DNA of 51,602 bases from Candidatus Eremiobacteraceae bacterium (GTDB taxonomy: Bacteria > Vulcanimicrobiota > Vulcanimicrobiia > Eremiobacterales > Eremiobacteraceae). The notes under the pieces were generated by a model that saw only the letters and a list, made by a program, of their open reading frames with translations, was not told the origin of the DNA and did not search any database. The stretch is from assembly GCA_036511855.1 (NCBI GenBank), contig DATCBN010000022.1:1-51602 (forward strand), given 5' to 3'. The first letter of the stretch is position 1; the number at the start of each line of letters is the position of its first letter. The position numbers and the translations under genes were made by a program. This document shows, in pieces, positions 34,898 through 42,928 of the stretch.

Positions 34898-35290
34898 ATG
34901 CATAAGCGTGATAAGTATTATTCGGCGCTCGTCCGCGCCAAGGCCGCGGCCCGCGACGTCGAACGTGATGATGTTGAGATCATCCGCGTCGACGCCGCGC
35001 TCGATACTCGTGCTGCAGCAGTCATCAAGTCGGACTTCACTCGAATGATTTCGGATGGCCGGGCGCTCGCGGTGATCGATCTCACGAACGTCGCGATGAT
35101 CGATTCTGCCGGACTCGGTTCGCTTGTCTGTGCATTGCGGGCGGTTCGAGAGATCGGCGGCAGCGTTCGCCTCGTCGCGACCGGCGGCCGAGTGTTGCAG
35201 ATGCTCGAAAAGACCGCACTGACACGCGTGTTCAAAGTTCACCCTTCCGTCGGCGCTGCAATCGCTGCGTTCGCGCCGGCAGCGGCGTAA
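34898..35290 (+). CDS. STAS domain protein (anti-sigma factor antagonist-like), second copy
   Basis: A 130-aa single STAS domain with the core LAVIDLTNVAMIDSAGLGSLV, where D-S-A-G corresponds to the phosphorylatable serine loop. It is followed by LRAVREIGGSVRLVATGGRVL and the C-terminal FKVHPSVGAAIAAF helix. It is clearly related in fold, though not closely in sequence, to the STAS protein at 31566; the two flank the large GGDEF gene. It is divergent from that gene. Promoter elements upstream are unclear (TTGGAT near 34864 is only a weak -35). No kinase or phosphatase partner is in the window. Confidence 0.9.
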   Translation: MHKRDKYYSALVRAKAAARDVERDDVEIIRVDAALDTRAAAVIKSDFTRMISDGRALAVIDLTNVAMIDSAGLGSLVCALRAVREIGGSVRLVATGGRVLQMLEKTALTRVFKVHPSVGAAIAAFAPAAA

Positions 35291-35303
35291 GATCTGAGGC
35301 GGG

Positions 35304-35323
35304 AGCGGCGCTCACGCGCCGCT
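35304..35323. repeat. Intergenic hairpin of a second type, copy 2
   Basis: AGCGGCG-CTCACG-CGCCGCT lies just before the GH15 start. It has GC-rich arms and a central TCA, resembling 34757-34771. It may attenuate transcription into the glycosidase gene, but there is no T-run. Confidence 0.4.
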
Positions 35324-35336
35324 AAACCTTAAGTCC

Positions 35337-37322
35337 ATGCCTCGCGACATCCCCATCGGCAACGGCCGGATGCTCGTCACGTTTGACAACCGGTACCAGC
35401 TCCGCGACATCTACTTCCCATACGTCGGCGCCGAAAATCACAGTCCAGGAGACGTTTGCCGCACCGGTCTATGGATCGACGGCGACTTCGCGTGGTTTTC
35501 CGATGACGCTTGGCGCAGGTCGATCGGCTACGCGCACGAGACGATCGCCACCGACGTGACGCTCGAGCACGACCAACTCCAGGTCCGGGTCGAATGCCGT
35601 GATGCGGTCGACCGGGAACGCGACATCATGATCAGGCGCATCGCCGTCCACAATCTCGCCGACCGCCCGCGCGCCGCGAGGCTGTTCTTCCATTACGATC
35701 TCCATATCGAAGGCAACGGCATCGGCGATACGTTCGCCTATCGCCCCGACGTCCGCGCGCTGGTCGCTTACAAGCGCAGACGTTACTTCCTCATGAACGG
35801 TCAGGTCGGCGAAGGACCCGGCGTCTCAGCTGGAATCGATTCATGGGCGACCGGCGTCAAAGAGGTGAACGGCGCCGAAGGCACGTGGCGCGATGCCGAA
35901 GACGGCGTGCTCGAGCGCAATGCGATCGCGCAGGGCTCAGTGGACGGCACGATCGCGCTTCACGCACCGGATATCGAGTCCGGCGGCAATGCGGTGTTCC
36001 ATCATTGGCTTGCGCTCGGCAAGACGTGGCAGGACGTCTCCACGCTCGACGACGTCGTTCGCCTGCGGGGTCCCTCATGGTTTTTGTCGCGGACTGAAGA
36101 CTATTGGCGCCTGTGGGTCAACAAGGAAGAGCCGGATTTCGCCGACCTTTCGACGGATCTCGTCGACCTCTACAAACGCAGCCTGTTGATCATCCAGACG
36201 CAAGTCGACGAGCGGGGTGCGATCGTGGCGGCGAACGACTCCGATATCCTGCGCCAATCGCGCGATACCTACTCGTACGTCTGGCCGCGCGACGGTGCGC
36301 TCGTCGCCACCGCGCTCATCCATGCCGGCTACAGCGTGCCGGCGGCGCGTTTTTTCGAGTTCTGCGCTCAGGCCATGCCGCCCGAAGGCTACCTGCTGCA
36401 CAAATATAATCCGGGTGGATCGCTCGCGTCTTCGTGGCATCCGTGGCTTGACACGCTCGAGCGGCCGCAGCTTCCCATTCAGGAGGACGAGACCGCGCTC
36501 GTCTTGTGCGCGTTATGGGAGCACTATAAGCATTTTCGCGACGTCGATTTCCTTCGCTCGGTCTATCGCCGCCTTATCGTGAACCCGGCGCATTTCATGG
36601 CGACGTACCGCGAACCGCACACCGGTCTTCCCAGAGCATCGTGGGATCTTTGGGAAGAACGCCATGGCATTACCGCGTTCACCACATCGACCGTCTGGGC
36701 CGGGCTTCACGCAGCTGCCCGATTGGCCCGGCTCTTCGGCGACGAACCGCTCGCCGTGACGTCCGAGACCGCCGCGACCGAGATCAAAGCCGCTGCGCTT
36801 CGGTACCTCTGGTCGCCGGAGAACAACCGTTTTTCGCGCATGATCAACGTCGATGACGACGGCGAGATCGTCCGCGATGAGACCATCGAGAGCAGCATGA
36901 TGGGGTTATGGTATTTCGGGATGTTCGCGCCCGACGACCCACAGGTCGCTGCGACGATCAACGCGGTTCGCGAACGGCTGTGGGTGAAGACGCACATCGG
37001 CGGTTGCGCCCGCTACGAACACGACTGGTACCAGCGCGTGACCGACGACACGAACGAGGTGCCGGGCAACCCGTGGTTCATCTGCACGCTGTGGCTCGCG
37101 CAGTACGACATCGCCGTGGCTAAGACCCGGAACGATCTCGCGCGCGCCCGCGACTTGCTCAAGTGGCCACTGACGTGCGCGTTGCCAAGCGGCGTGCTAG
37201 CCGAACAGGCGCATCCGTATACCGGCGCGGCGCTCTCGGTCTCGCCGCTCACCTGGAGCCATGGCACGTATTGCTTGGCCGTCAGCGAATACGTCGCCAA
37301 ATGGAACGAGCTGGAGGGTTAA
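35337..37322 (+). CDS. Glycoside hydrolase family 15 protein (glucoamylase/trehalase-like)
   Basis: A 661-aa cytoplasmic protein without signal peptide. The N-terminal beta-sandwich (IPIGNGRMLVTFDNRYQLRD, IYFPYVGAENH) precedes an (alpha/alpha)6 barrel, as in prokaryotic GH15 enzymes. Barrel markers are SRDTYSYVWPRDGALVATAL and PWLDTLERPQLPIQEDETAL. SWDLWEERHGITAFTTSTVW contains a probable catalytic acid, ENNRFSRMINV follows, and VPGNPWFICTLWLAQYD is the second active-site segment. Family members cleave terminal glucose from starch-like chains, trehalose or related glycans; absence of a signal peptide points to intracellular storage-glucan or trehalose use. It stands alone in its direction, 46 nt after the STAS gene. 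Confidence 0.92.
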   Translation: MPRDIPIGNGRMLVTFDNRYQLRDIYFPYVGAENHSPGDVCRTGLWIDGDFAWFSDDAWRRSIGYAHETIATDVTLEHDQLQVRVECRDAVDRERDIMIRRIAVHNLADRPRAARLFFHYDLHIEGNGIGDTFAYRPDVRALVAYKRRRYFLMNGQVGEGPGVSAGIDSWATGVKEVNGAEGTWRDAEDGVLERNAIAQGSVDGTIALHAPDIESGGNAVFHHWLALGKTWQDVSTLDDVVRLRGPSWFLSRTEDYWRLWVNKEEPDFADLSTDLVDLYKRSLLIIQTQVDERGAIVAANDSDILRQSRDTYSYVWPRDGALVATALIHAGYSVPAARFFEFCAQAMPPEGYLLHKYNPGGSLASSWHPWLDTLERPQLPIQEDETALVLCALWEHYKHFRDVDFLRSVYRRLIVNPAHFMATYREPHTGLPRASWDLWEERHGITAFTTSTVWAGLHAAARLARLFGDEPLAVTSETAATEIKAAALRYLWSPENNRFSRMINVDDDGEIVRDETIESSMMGLWYFGMFAPDDPQVAATINAVRERLWVKTHIGGCARYEHDWYQRVTDDTNEVPGNPWFICTLWLAQYDIAVAKTRNDLARARDLLKWPLTCALPSGVLAEQAHPYTGAALSVSPLTWSHGTYCLAVSEYVAKWNELEG

Positions 37323-37339
37323 CACTCTGTCGGTTCTAT

Positions 37340-37400
37340 TGTAGGAGGGTGAGCATCGCTCACCCATTTTTTTTGGGCAAGCGCTGCTTGCCCTCCTACA
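37340..37400. repeat. Composite intergenic hairpin repeat, locus 4 (two units)
   Basis: GGGTGAGC-ATC-GCTCACCC (37347-37365) and GGGCAAGC-GCT-GCTTGCCC (37375-37393) flank a T-tract. A perfect outer inverted repeat, TGTAGGAGGG against CCCTCCTACA, closes the element. It lies between the convergent GH15 and PPOX-like genes. Its arrangement matches locus 1 with the middle tract inverted (T instead of A). Confidence 0.92.
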
Positions 37401-37412
37401 GACGAAATAAGA

Positions 37413-37829
37413 TTACGGCACGCGGTATGTCGGCGGCGCGATCATCGGCGATTCAGGTTCGAAATCGCGATAGACGTCTTGCACCGCGAGTTCGAAGGCC
37501 ACGCGGCTGGGATCGTCGCGAGACACGGTCGATGTCGAGCACGTCCCAGACACCGAATATGCGGCCGCGTCGAGCACGCACCACACCAAAGCCTTCGACT
37601 TGCGTTCGAGGTTTGCGGCGGTCGTCGATCCGGCGCGCACTTCTATATGAAGCACCTTGTCGCCGACCACTTTGATTTCGGCGGGCGAGAGGACCGCCAC
37701 GCGCGGTGCACCGTCTGCGCAGACTGTGACGAGCAACACTGCTCTGGCCGTCTCTCCACGCACCGGCGCTTGGCCAAGTTCGAATCGCATGGGAGCGGGC
37801 ACCGCATTTCCGATGCGTTCTGCCATCAC
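37413..37829 (-). CDS. FMN-binding split-barrel (PNPOx-like) domain protein
   Basis: A 138-aa protein with the pattern of the pyridoxamine 5'-phosphate oxidase-like split barrel: RAVLLVTVCADGAPRVAVLS, then PAEIKVVGDKVLHIEVRAGSTTAANLERKSKALVW, and a C-terminal AFELAVQDVYRDF strand-helix. These blocks match the flavin-binding first strands and the helix that packs the dimer. Known relatives are FMN or F420 reductases and haem-handling proteins, so a precise function cannot be given. The start at 37829 is the first of two adjacent ATGs. Neighbours are unrelated. Confidence 0.75.
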   Translation of the reverse strand: MMAERIGNAVPAPMRFELGQAPVRGETARAVLLVTVCADGAPRVAVLSPAEIKVVGDKVLHIEVRAGSTTAANLERKSKALVWCVLDAAAYSVSGTCSTSTVSRDDPSRVAFELAVQDVYRDFEPESPMIAPPTYRVP

Positions 37830-37913
37830 TATTTGTCCTTACTGTTCGGCGTCCGTGTAACGCTCGCGTCTCCCGGTTGTCCTATTGACGAGCGAGTGAG
37901 TGCGAGGATCCTT

Positions 37914-38111
37914 ATGACGAAGATATTCTACTATTGCACGCGGTGTGCGTGCAGCCTCGAAGTGAGCGACGAGACGTGCGCCGCCTGCGGCGTTGAAACG
38001 ATGGACTCAAATCGCGTTATCCATTTGCAAACCGAAGGCAGTCGCTATAGCCGCAAACGGCCTCGCGGCGCGGCCGCTCCGTCGTTCACCCCTCCTCCAA
38101 CTCCGCGTTAA
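37914..38111 (+). CDS. Small zinc-ribbon protein (65 aa)
   Basis: A 65-aa protein beginning MTKIFYYCTRCACSLEVSDE, followed by TCAACG, giving two CxxC pairs (YYCTRC, TCAAC) about 12 residues apart: a classic rubredoxin-knuckle zinc ribbon. The rest is basic and proline-rich (SRKRPRGAAAPSFTPPPTPR), perhaps a flexible nucleic-acid-contacting tail. GAGG lies about 8 nt before the ATG. Not recognised as a named family. It points towards the convergent MBL hydrolase, with 16 nt between stops. Confidence 0.72.
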   Translation: MTKIFYYCTRCACSLEVSDETCAACGVETMDSNRVIHLQTEGSRYSRKRPRGAAAPSFTPPPTPR

Positions 38112-38127
38112 CACCGAGCCGCAGCTT

Positions 38128-38769
38128 TCAATCTAAACCTTTCGTCAGGAACGGATTCTCCGCGCGCTCGCGACCAATCGTCGTCATCGGCCCGTGACCG
38201 CAGATCACCGCACATTCATCCGGCATCGTGAGAAGCTGTGAGCGAATGGAAGCGATGATGGTGTCGTACGATCCGCCCCACAGATCGGTGCGGCCGATGC
38301 TCCCCGCAAACAGCGTGTCGCCGGATAGGATGAGTGGAGCGGAGCCTGGGCCGACGAACGTCACGCTTCCCGGTGAATGGCCGGGGGTGTGTAGCACGTC
38401 GAGACCCGAAGCACCGAACTCGACTCTGCCGCCGTCTTTGAGAAAAGCGTCGATGTCCGCTATCGGCGGCGTCGCGACACCAAGCCAACGGGCTTGAACC
38501 TCGAGTTCACGATATAATTCCAGATCCTCTTCGTGCAGCATCGCCTTCGCGCCGGTGATCTGCTTCAAATCTGCCATGCCGCCGACGTGATCGATGTGCG
38601 CGTGCGTCGCGACGATCGCAGCGACAGTCAGGCCGTGTTTGGCGAGCGCGGCTTCGATGCGGCTGACATCGTCGCCGGGATCGACGACCACGGCGCGTTT
38701 CGTCTTCTCGTCTCCAAGGATGACGCAATTGCACTGCAACATGCCGACCGGAAAATGCTCGACGATCAT
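38128..38769 (-). CDS. MBL-fold hydrolase, glyoxalase II-like
   Basis: A 213-aa metallo-beta-lactamase-fold hydrolase from ATG 38769. The metal site is THAHIDHVGG at 55-64, then the third His in HTPGHSPGS, Asp in LSGDTLFAGSIGRTDL and His in CGHGPMTTIG, the complete two-metal set of the glyoxalase II/YcbL group. The opening MIVEHFPVGMLQCNCVILGD is typical. It probably hydrolyses a thioester; activity with hydroxyacyl-glutathione, bacillithiol or CoA esters cannot be told apart. The start overlaps the thioesterase stop by 4 nt (ATGA), so the two are coupled and may act on related thioesters. Confidence 0.92.
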   Translation of the reverse strand: MIVEHFPVGMLQCNCVILGDEKTKRAVVVDPGDDVSRIEAALAKHGLTVAAIVATHAHIDHVGGMADLKQITGAKAMLHEEDLELYRELEVQARWLGVATPPIADIDAFLKDGGRVEFGASGLDVLHTPGHSPGSVTFVGPGSAPLILSGDTLFAGSIGRTDLWGGSYDTIIASIRSQLLTMPDECAVICGHGPMTTIGRERAENPFLTKGLD

Positions 38770-39170
38770 GATGTTGCGCCCGAACGCTTTGCAGACGCCT
38801 TGGCGAGAAACGGCGCAGTCTCCACGATGAACCGCTCGTGCGTTCCCGACATGATTATTTCGGTGTCGTCGCGTGCTTCGACGTTGAAGACCAACCGCCG
38901 GCGGTCGATTTCCGCGAGCTCGGCGGTGATGGTGAACGACATGCCCTCCGGCGTGGCGGCGAGATGCCGCACATCGACGCGCGTGCCCACCGTGGATTGG
39001 CCTGGATCGAGCCCGCCACTCACGCACGAAAGACATTCTGTCTCAAGAAGACTGACGAGATGCGGCGTCGCAAGAACGCGAACACCGGGATTGCCGTAGT
39101 GGTCGGCGAGCCGCTCGGCATCGGCGCGATAAGTGTGCGACGATCGCATGCCGGGTTGAAGACGGTGCAT
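38766..39170 (-). CDS. Hotdog-fold thioesterase, FlK-like
   Basis: A 134-aa hotdog thioesterase of the fluoroacetyl-CoA thioesterase (FlK)-like group. Blocks are YGNPGVRVLATPHLVSLLET with the catalytic-Glu region, STVGTRVDVRHLAATPEGM with a catalytic-His-like position, and RRLVFNVEARDDTEIIMSGT with HERFIV. The start at 39170 (MHRLQPGM) is preferred over 39200 because homologues begin with this LxPGM phrase. Such enzymes hydrolyse short or medium acyl-CoAs. It is divergent from the LuxE-like gene (gap about 50 nt) and overlaps the MBL hydrolase. A shared acyl-handling theme across this junction is inferred. Confidence 0.85.
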   Translation of the reverse strand: MHRLQPGMRSSHTYRADAERLADHYGNPGVRVLATPHLVSLLETECLSCVSGGLDPGQSTVGTRVDVRHLAATPEGMSFTITAELAEIDRRRLVFNVEARDDTEIIMSGTHERFIVETAPFLAKASAKRSGATS

Positions 39171-39217
39171 GACGTCGCGCCTTCGCGAAAGGTGCGCCAC
39201 GGCCCCCGTGCAAGTCT

Positions 39218-40351
39218 ATGCCGGCTACGATGAAGACGACAACCATCCGCGATAACCGCGACGACGCCGGCCGGGCGCTGGACGCGCGGATCCTCGCGCT
39301 TATGGATGCTTCCGGCGATGATGCCGCTTTCGACCGCCTCGCGGTCGATATATACGCGTATCAGTTCGAGCGCAACGCTCCATACCGGCGATTCTGCGAG
39401 CGTATGGGCAGCGATCCATCGCGCGCGTCGTCGTGGCGTGACGTCCCCGCGGTAGCCGCGGCGTCTTTTGGTGACGCACGCCTCGCGTGCTTTGCGCCCG
39501 ACCGCAACGCACTCACCTTTGTCTCCAGCGGCACCACGACCGGCGGCGCACGCGCATCGCGCCACGAGCTCGATGCTGCTGAACTCTACGACGCGGCGCT
39601 GGCCGCGCAGTATCGCGCTCTCGTGCTGCCCGATGTCCCAGCTCTGCCGCACGTGTTCCTCGCGCCGGCGTTCTCCGATGCGCCCACCTCTTCACTCTCG
39701 TACATGCTTTCCGCGATCGATCTGCGCTTCGGTGCTGCAGGCGGCGGATTTTACGTGCGAGCGGGCGCGTTGGACTTCGGGGGACTTCGCGCCGCGCTCT
39801 CGGTGAAACAACCACGCGTGGTCTTTGGCACGGCATTTTCCTTCGTCCATCTCGCAGAGCAATGCCGCGCGACACGCACGCGTTTCTCCCTCGCTGCGGG
39901 AAGCCGCGTGGTGGAGACGGGCGGTTTCAAAGGAAAGTCGCGCGAAATCACGCGCGAAGAGCTGTATGCGTCGTTCGACGAGCTTCTCGGCGTGCCGCCG
40001 GAGCATTGTCTCTCAGAGTACGGCATGTGCGAATTGGGCAGCCAATGGTATGATGCGAATATCGCCGATGTCTCCGCGGGCCGCAATCCGCGACGCCACG
40101 TCAAAATCGGACCGCATTGGACTCGCACCGTCATCGTCGATCCGGTAACCACTTCGCCCCTCGCATCCGGCGAGACCGGGCTCCTTCAGATCTTCGACAT
40201 GAGCAATCGCGGTTCGGTGGCCGCGGTCCTCACGGGCGATCTTGCGCGCGAACGCGACGGCGGCATCGAGGTCGTCGGCCGACATCCCGGCGCGCCGCCG
40301 AAAGGCTGCAGCATCGCGGCCGATGCGAACCTTCGCGGACTTGCGACATGA
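39218..40351 (+). CDS. LuxE-type acyl-protein synthetase
   Basis: LuxE enzymes activate a carboxylic acid as acyl-AMP and load it onto a cysteine. The 377-aa protein (ATG 39230 is an alternative start) has the adenylate-forming P-loop LTFVSSGTTTGGARAS and the family block RVVETGGFKGKSREITREEL. SEYGMCELGSQWYD follows, along with GETGLLQIFDMSNRGSVAAVL and a C-terminal PPKGCSIAADANLRG. The Cys of the GCS phrase corresponds in place to the acyl-carrying cysteine of LuxE. The stop overlaps the LuxC-like start (ATGA). No luxAB genes are near, so bioluminescence is not implied. The likely role is providing acyl groups to the next enzyme. Confidence 0.9.
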   Translation: MPATMKTTTIRDNRDDAGRALDARILALMDASGDDAAFDRLAVDIYAYQFERNAPYRRFCERMGSDPSRASSWRDVPAVAAASFGDARLACFAPDRNALTFVSSGTTTGGARASRHELDAAELYDAALAAQYRALVLPDVPALPHVFLAPAFSDAPTSSLSYMLSAIDLRFGAAGGGFYVRAGALDFGGLRAALSVKQPRVVFGTAFSFVHLAEQCRATRTRFSLAAGSRVVETGGFKGKSREITREELYASFDELLGVPPEHCLSEYGMCELGSQWYDANIADVSAGRNPRRHVKIGPHWTRTVIVDPVTTSPLASGETGLLQIFDMSNRGSVAAVLTGDLARERDGGIEVVGRHPGAPPKGCSIAADANLRGLAT

Positions 40352-41529
40352 CGACGCTTTCGCCCATCGGCGAGATCCGGGCGGCAGCCACGGAACGCTT
40401 CGTGCGCGAATGGCGCGACCCGTATTCGTGGGTGCGCCGGGAAGCGCGCGAACGGCTCGCAGGCGGGTTCTGGTCGGGGCAAGTCATCGAGCGTGCCTTC
40501 GACAAAGTGTTCAGTGATCGGGCCGAAGAAACTCCCAACATTCTCATTGGCAATTGGTTCGAGCACTGCAGCGACCATGCTCGTCGCGCGCTGGTGATCC
40601 TACCTGGTAACGTCATCGGCCCGGCGCTATGCGCCGCCTATTCGGTCGCGATAACCGGGGCCAGTGCAATTCTTAAGGCCGCAAGCTCGGAACGCGCCGT
40701 CGCCGATATCGTCGCACGCCAGTGGAACGAAATCGGATATCCGCTCGCCGGCGCGATCGAAGCGCGCTATTGGCCGGGCGGCGATCTTGCCGCGGAGGCC
40801 GATGCCGTCGCCGATGTCGATGGCGTGATCGCGTTTGGAAGCGATGAAACTATCGATTCCATTCGAGGCCGCGTGCCGGCGACGAAGCACTTCAAGGGTT
40901 ACGGCACGCGATATAGCTTGGGACTCGTGACGCACGGCGCCGATCTCTTGCCGGCCGCAGAGAGCGCCGCGATCGATGTGTCCATGTTCGATCAAGCCGG
41001 CTGTATGTCACCGCAGACCATCTACGTCGTCGGCGATGCGTCGCGGGCATTGCGTTTCGCCCACGCACTCGACGGTGCGCTGCACCGCACAAGCCTATGG
41101 TTGCCGCGAATAAAACCGTCCTACGATGAGGCGGCGGCCGCCAACGAAGTCTTGCGGCGATCGAACCTCACCGCGATGCCGGCTAATAGCCACGGCTTGT
41201 CGCCGATCCTCTCTGGGCCGGAGAACGGTGGCTGCGCGGACTATCTCATCGTCGTCGAGCCGCAGGGTCCGCCTCGCACGCACGGATTTGGGCGCATCGT
41301 CGTGGTTATGCCGCTCGAACTGGGGCGGCCGCCCGTGCTCACAATGCGATTCGAGGCACTCGGCATAGCGGCCGGCGATCGTGAAGAAATCGAAATCGAC
41401 GTCTTTCGCGCGCTACGGGGCGACGTTGAAAAGAATCAGCCCAATCTCGTCGACCTTGGCCGCATGCAAGAAGCTGTCGGTCTGCCGTCGGCCAACGACT
41501 TCATTCGCCGCACCGGCGATGTCGACTGA
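40348..41529 (+). CDS. LuxC-type acyl-CoA/acyl-protein reductase
   Basis: A 393-aa aldehyde-dehydrogenase-like reductase of the LuxC family, which reduces acyl-CoA or acyl-enzyme to an aldehyde with NADPH. Family marks are HVIPGNV-like ALVILPGNVIGPALCAAYSV, the GIAFGSDETIDSIR segment, KHFKGYGTRYSLGLV and the catalytic DQAGCMSPQTIYV with Cys219. The C-terminal region is PPVLTMRFEALGI and NDFIRRTGDVD. It is translationally coupled to the LuxE-like gene (ATGA overlap) and followed 24 nt later by an aminotransferase. The substrate chain length cannot be read from sequence. Confidence 0.88.
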   Translation: MTTLSPIGEIRAAATERFVREWRDPYSWVRREARERLAGGFWSGQVIERAFDKVFSDRAEETPNILIGNWFEHCSDHARRALVILPGNVIGPALCAAYSVAITGASAILKAASSERAVADIVARQWNEIGYPLAGAIEARYWPGGDLAAEADAVADVDGVIAFGSDETIDSIRGRVPATKHFKGYGTRYSLGLVTHGADLLPAAESAAIDVSMFDQAGCMSPQTIYVVGDASRALRFAHALDGALHRTSLWLPRIKPSYDEAAAANEVLRRSNLTAMPANSHGLSPILSGPENGGCADYLIVVEPQGPPRTHGFGRIVVVMPLELGRPPVLTMRFEALGIAAGDREEIEIDVFRALRGDVEKNQPNLVDLGRMQEAVGLPSANDFIRRTGDVD

Positions 41530-41553
41530 GATGGCGCTCGATTTGAGGCAAGT

Positions 41554-42852
41554 ATGAACGGTTGCGATCTGCCGGAAATCGTGGTGACGCCCCCGGGGCC
41601 GGAGAGCCGCCGCCTGTCTGCCGAGCTGAGGCAAGTCGAGAGCCGCAATGTCACCTTCGTCGGGCCGGACTCGCCCATATTCTTGAAAAGCGGCGCCGGC
41701 GCAAATCTGCAGGACGTGGATGGGAACACATACGTCGACCTATGCGCCGCGTTTGCCGTCGCGGCAGTCGGCCATAGCAATCCGCGAGTGATCTCGGCGA
41801 TCGCGAACCAAGCCGCCCGTCTGCTGCACGGGATGGGTGATGTCTATCCCACGGAAGAAAAGGTCGTCCTAGCGCACGAACTGTGCGCGCTCGCTCCTGG
41901 ACGGTTCGAGAAACGCGTTTATTTCGGCGTCACCGGCGCCGACGCGGTGGAAGCAGCCCTCAAGACCGCCATGATGGCCACGGGCAAACCCGGCGTCATC
42001 TGCTTTGAGGGCGCTTATCACGGACTATCCTATGGGGCGCTCGAGGTCACAGACCGCGATCATTTTCGCGCGCCTTTCGCCCGGCAACTGGGCGGCTTTT
42101 CGCGGCGCTTGCCCTATCCGGATGACTCGACATGGCTGGAGAGCATCGCAGCGATCGAGCTAATCCTCGGCGACCGCACGTCGCCTGGCATCGGTGCGGT
42201 GCTGGTCGAACCGATCCAAGGTCGCGGCGGCGATCGTCCCGCCCCGCTTGGCTGGCTGCGGGCGGTTCGCGAACTGTGCCGGACTGACGGGCCGCTCCTC
42301 GTCCTGGATGAGGTCTATTCCGGCTTTGGCAGGACAGGCCGCTGGTTTGCGTGCGAGCATGCCGGGATCGCGGCGGACCTGCTGTGCGTCGGGAAGGGCA
42401 TGGCGTCGGGGTTCCCGATCTCCGCATGCATCGGCCGCGCCGACGTGATGGATAGCTGGCCGCCCTCGACCGGCGAAGCCATTCATACAAGCACGTTCCT
42501 CGGCAGTCCCACGGGGTGCGCCGCGGCGCTCGCCTCGATCACGGAGCTCCGCGATCGGAAGCTGGTCGAACGCGCCGCTTCATTTGGGGTGCTCATCGAG
42601 GAGCTGCTCCGCGAGCTGCGCCGCGAAGCACCAGACAAAGTCAAAGCAGTGCGCGGCCGCGGCATGATGTGGGGCATCCAGTGCGCGAACGCCGAGATCG
42701 CGTCGAGGGCTGCGGTGGAGGCGCTTCGGCACGGTGTACTCGTTCTCACGAGCGGCGTGCTCAGCGACGTGATCGCTCTTTCTCCACCGCTCGTCATCAC
42801 CGAAGAACAACTGCGTCATGCCATCGGTGTACTTAGCAGTTCACTAAAATGA
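41554..42852 (+). CDS. Class III PLP-dependent aminotransferase
   Basis: A 432-aa fold-type I aminotransferase of the omega/class III group. PLP-site residues are Asp252 in LLVLDEVYSGFGRTGRW and the Schiff-base lysine Lys281 in LCVGKGMASGFPISACI. Other family blocks are VDLCAAFAVAAVGHSNPRV, FGVTGADAVEAALKTAM, EGAYHGLSYGALEV and HTSTFLGSPTGCAAALAS. TTGAGG stands 6 nt before the ATG. Similar enzymes move amino groups onto terminal aldehydes or ketones (GABA, ornithine, diamine, glutamate semialdehyde type). Following an acyl reductase, its natural substrate may be the aldehyde made by the LuxE/LuxC pair. Confidence 0.9.
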   Translation: MNGCDLPEIVVTPPGPESRRLSAELRQVESRNVTFVGPDSPIFLKSGAGANLQDVDGNTYVDLCAAFAVAAVGHSNPRVISAIANQAARLLHGMGDVYPTEEKVVLAHELCALAPGRFEKRVYFGVTGADAVEAALKTAMMATGKPGVICFEGAYHGLSYGALEVTDRDHFRAPFARQLGGFSRRLPYPDDSTWLESIAAIELILGDRTSPGIGAVLVEPIQGRGGDRPAPLGWLRAVRELCRTDGPLLVLDEVYSGFGRTGRWFACEHAGIAADLLCVGKGMASGFPISACIGRADVMDSWPPSTGEAIHTSTFLGSPTGCAAALASITELRDRKLVERAASFGVLIEELLRELRREAPDKVKAVRGRGMMWGIQCANAEIASRAAVEALRHGVLVLTSGVLSDVIALSPPLVITEEQLRHAIGVLSSSLK

Positions 42853-42893
42853 AGTTATCCACAATTTATTTTAAAAACGAACGAACATTCGGC

Positions 42894-42922
42894 TTGCGTG
42901 GCTATAACCTAGTGCTTATACT
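42894..42922 (+). promoter_or_regulatory. Strong promoter upstream of the structured RNA
   Basis: -35 TTGCGT (42894-42899), 17-nt spacer (42900-42916), -10 TATACT (42917-42922). Both boxes are close to consensus. The preceding 45 nt are AT-rich (TTATTTTAAAAACG), as in UP elements. Transcription should begin near 42929. Confidence 0.78.
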
Positions 42923-42928
42923 GCACTT

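Noticed and set aside
33388-34905. 505-codon plus-strand frame across the GAF-GGDEF gene
   Set aside because: Antisense shadow; the opposite strand has complete GAF, GGDEF and HD-GYP-like motifs.
39218-41529. Bioluminescence operon
   Set aside because: LuxE- and LuxC-type enzymes are present but no luxA, luxB or luxD; the following gene is an aminotransferase.
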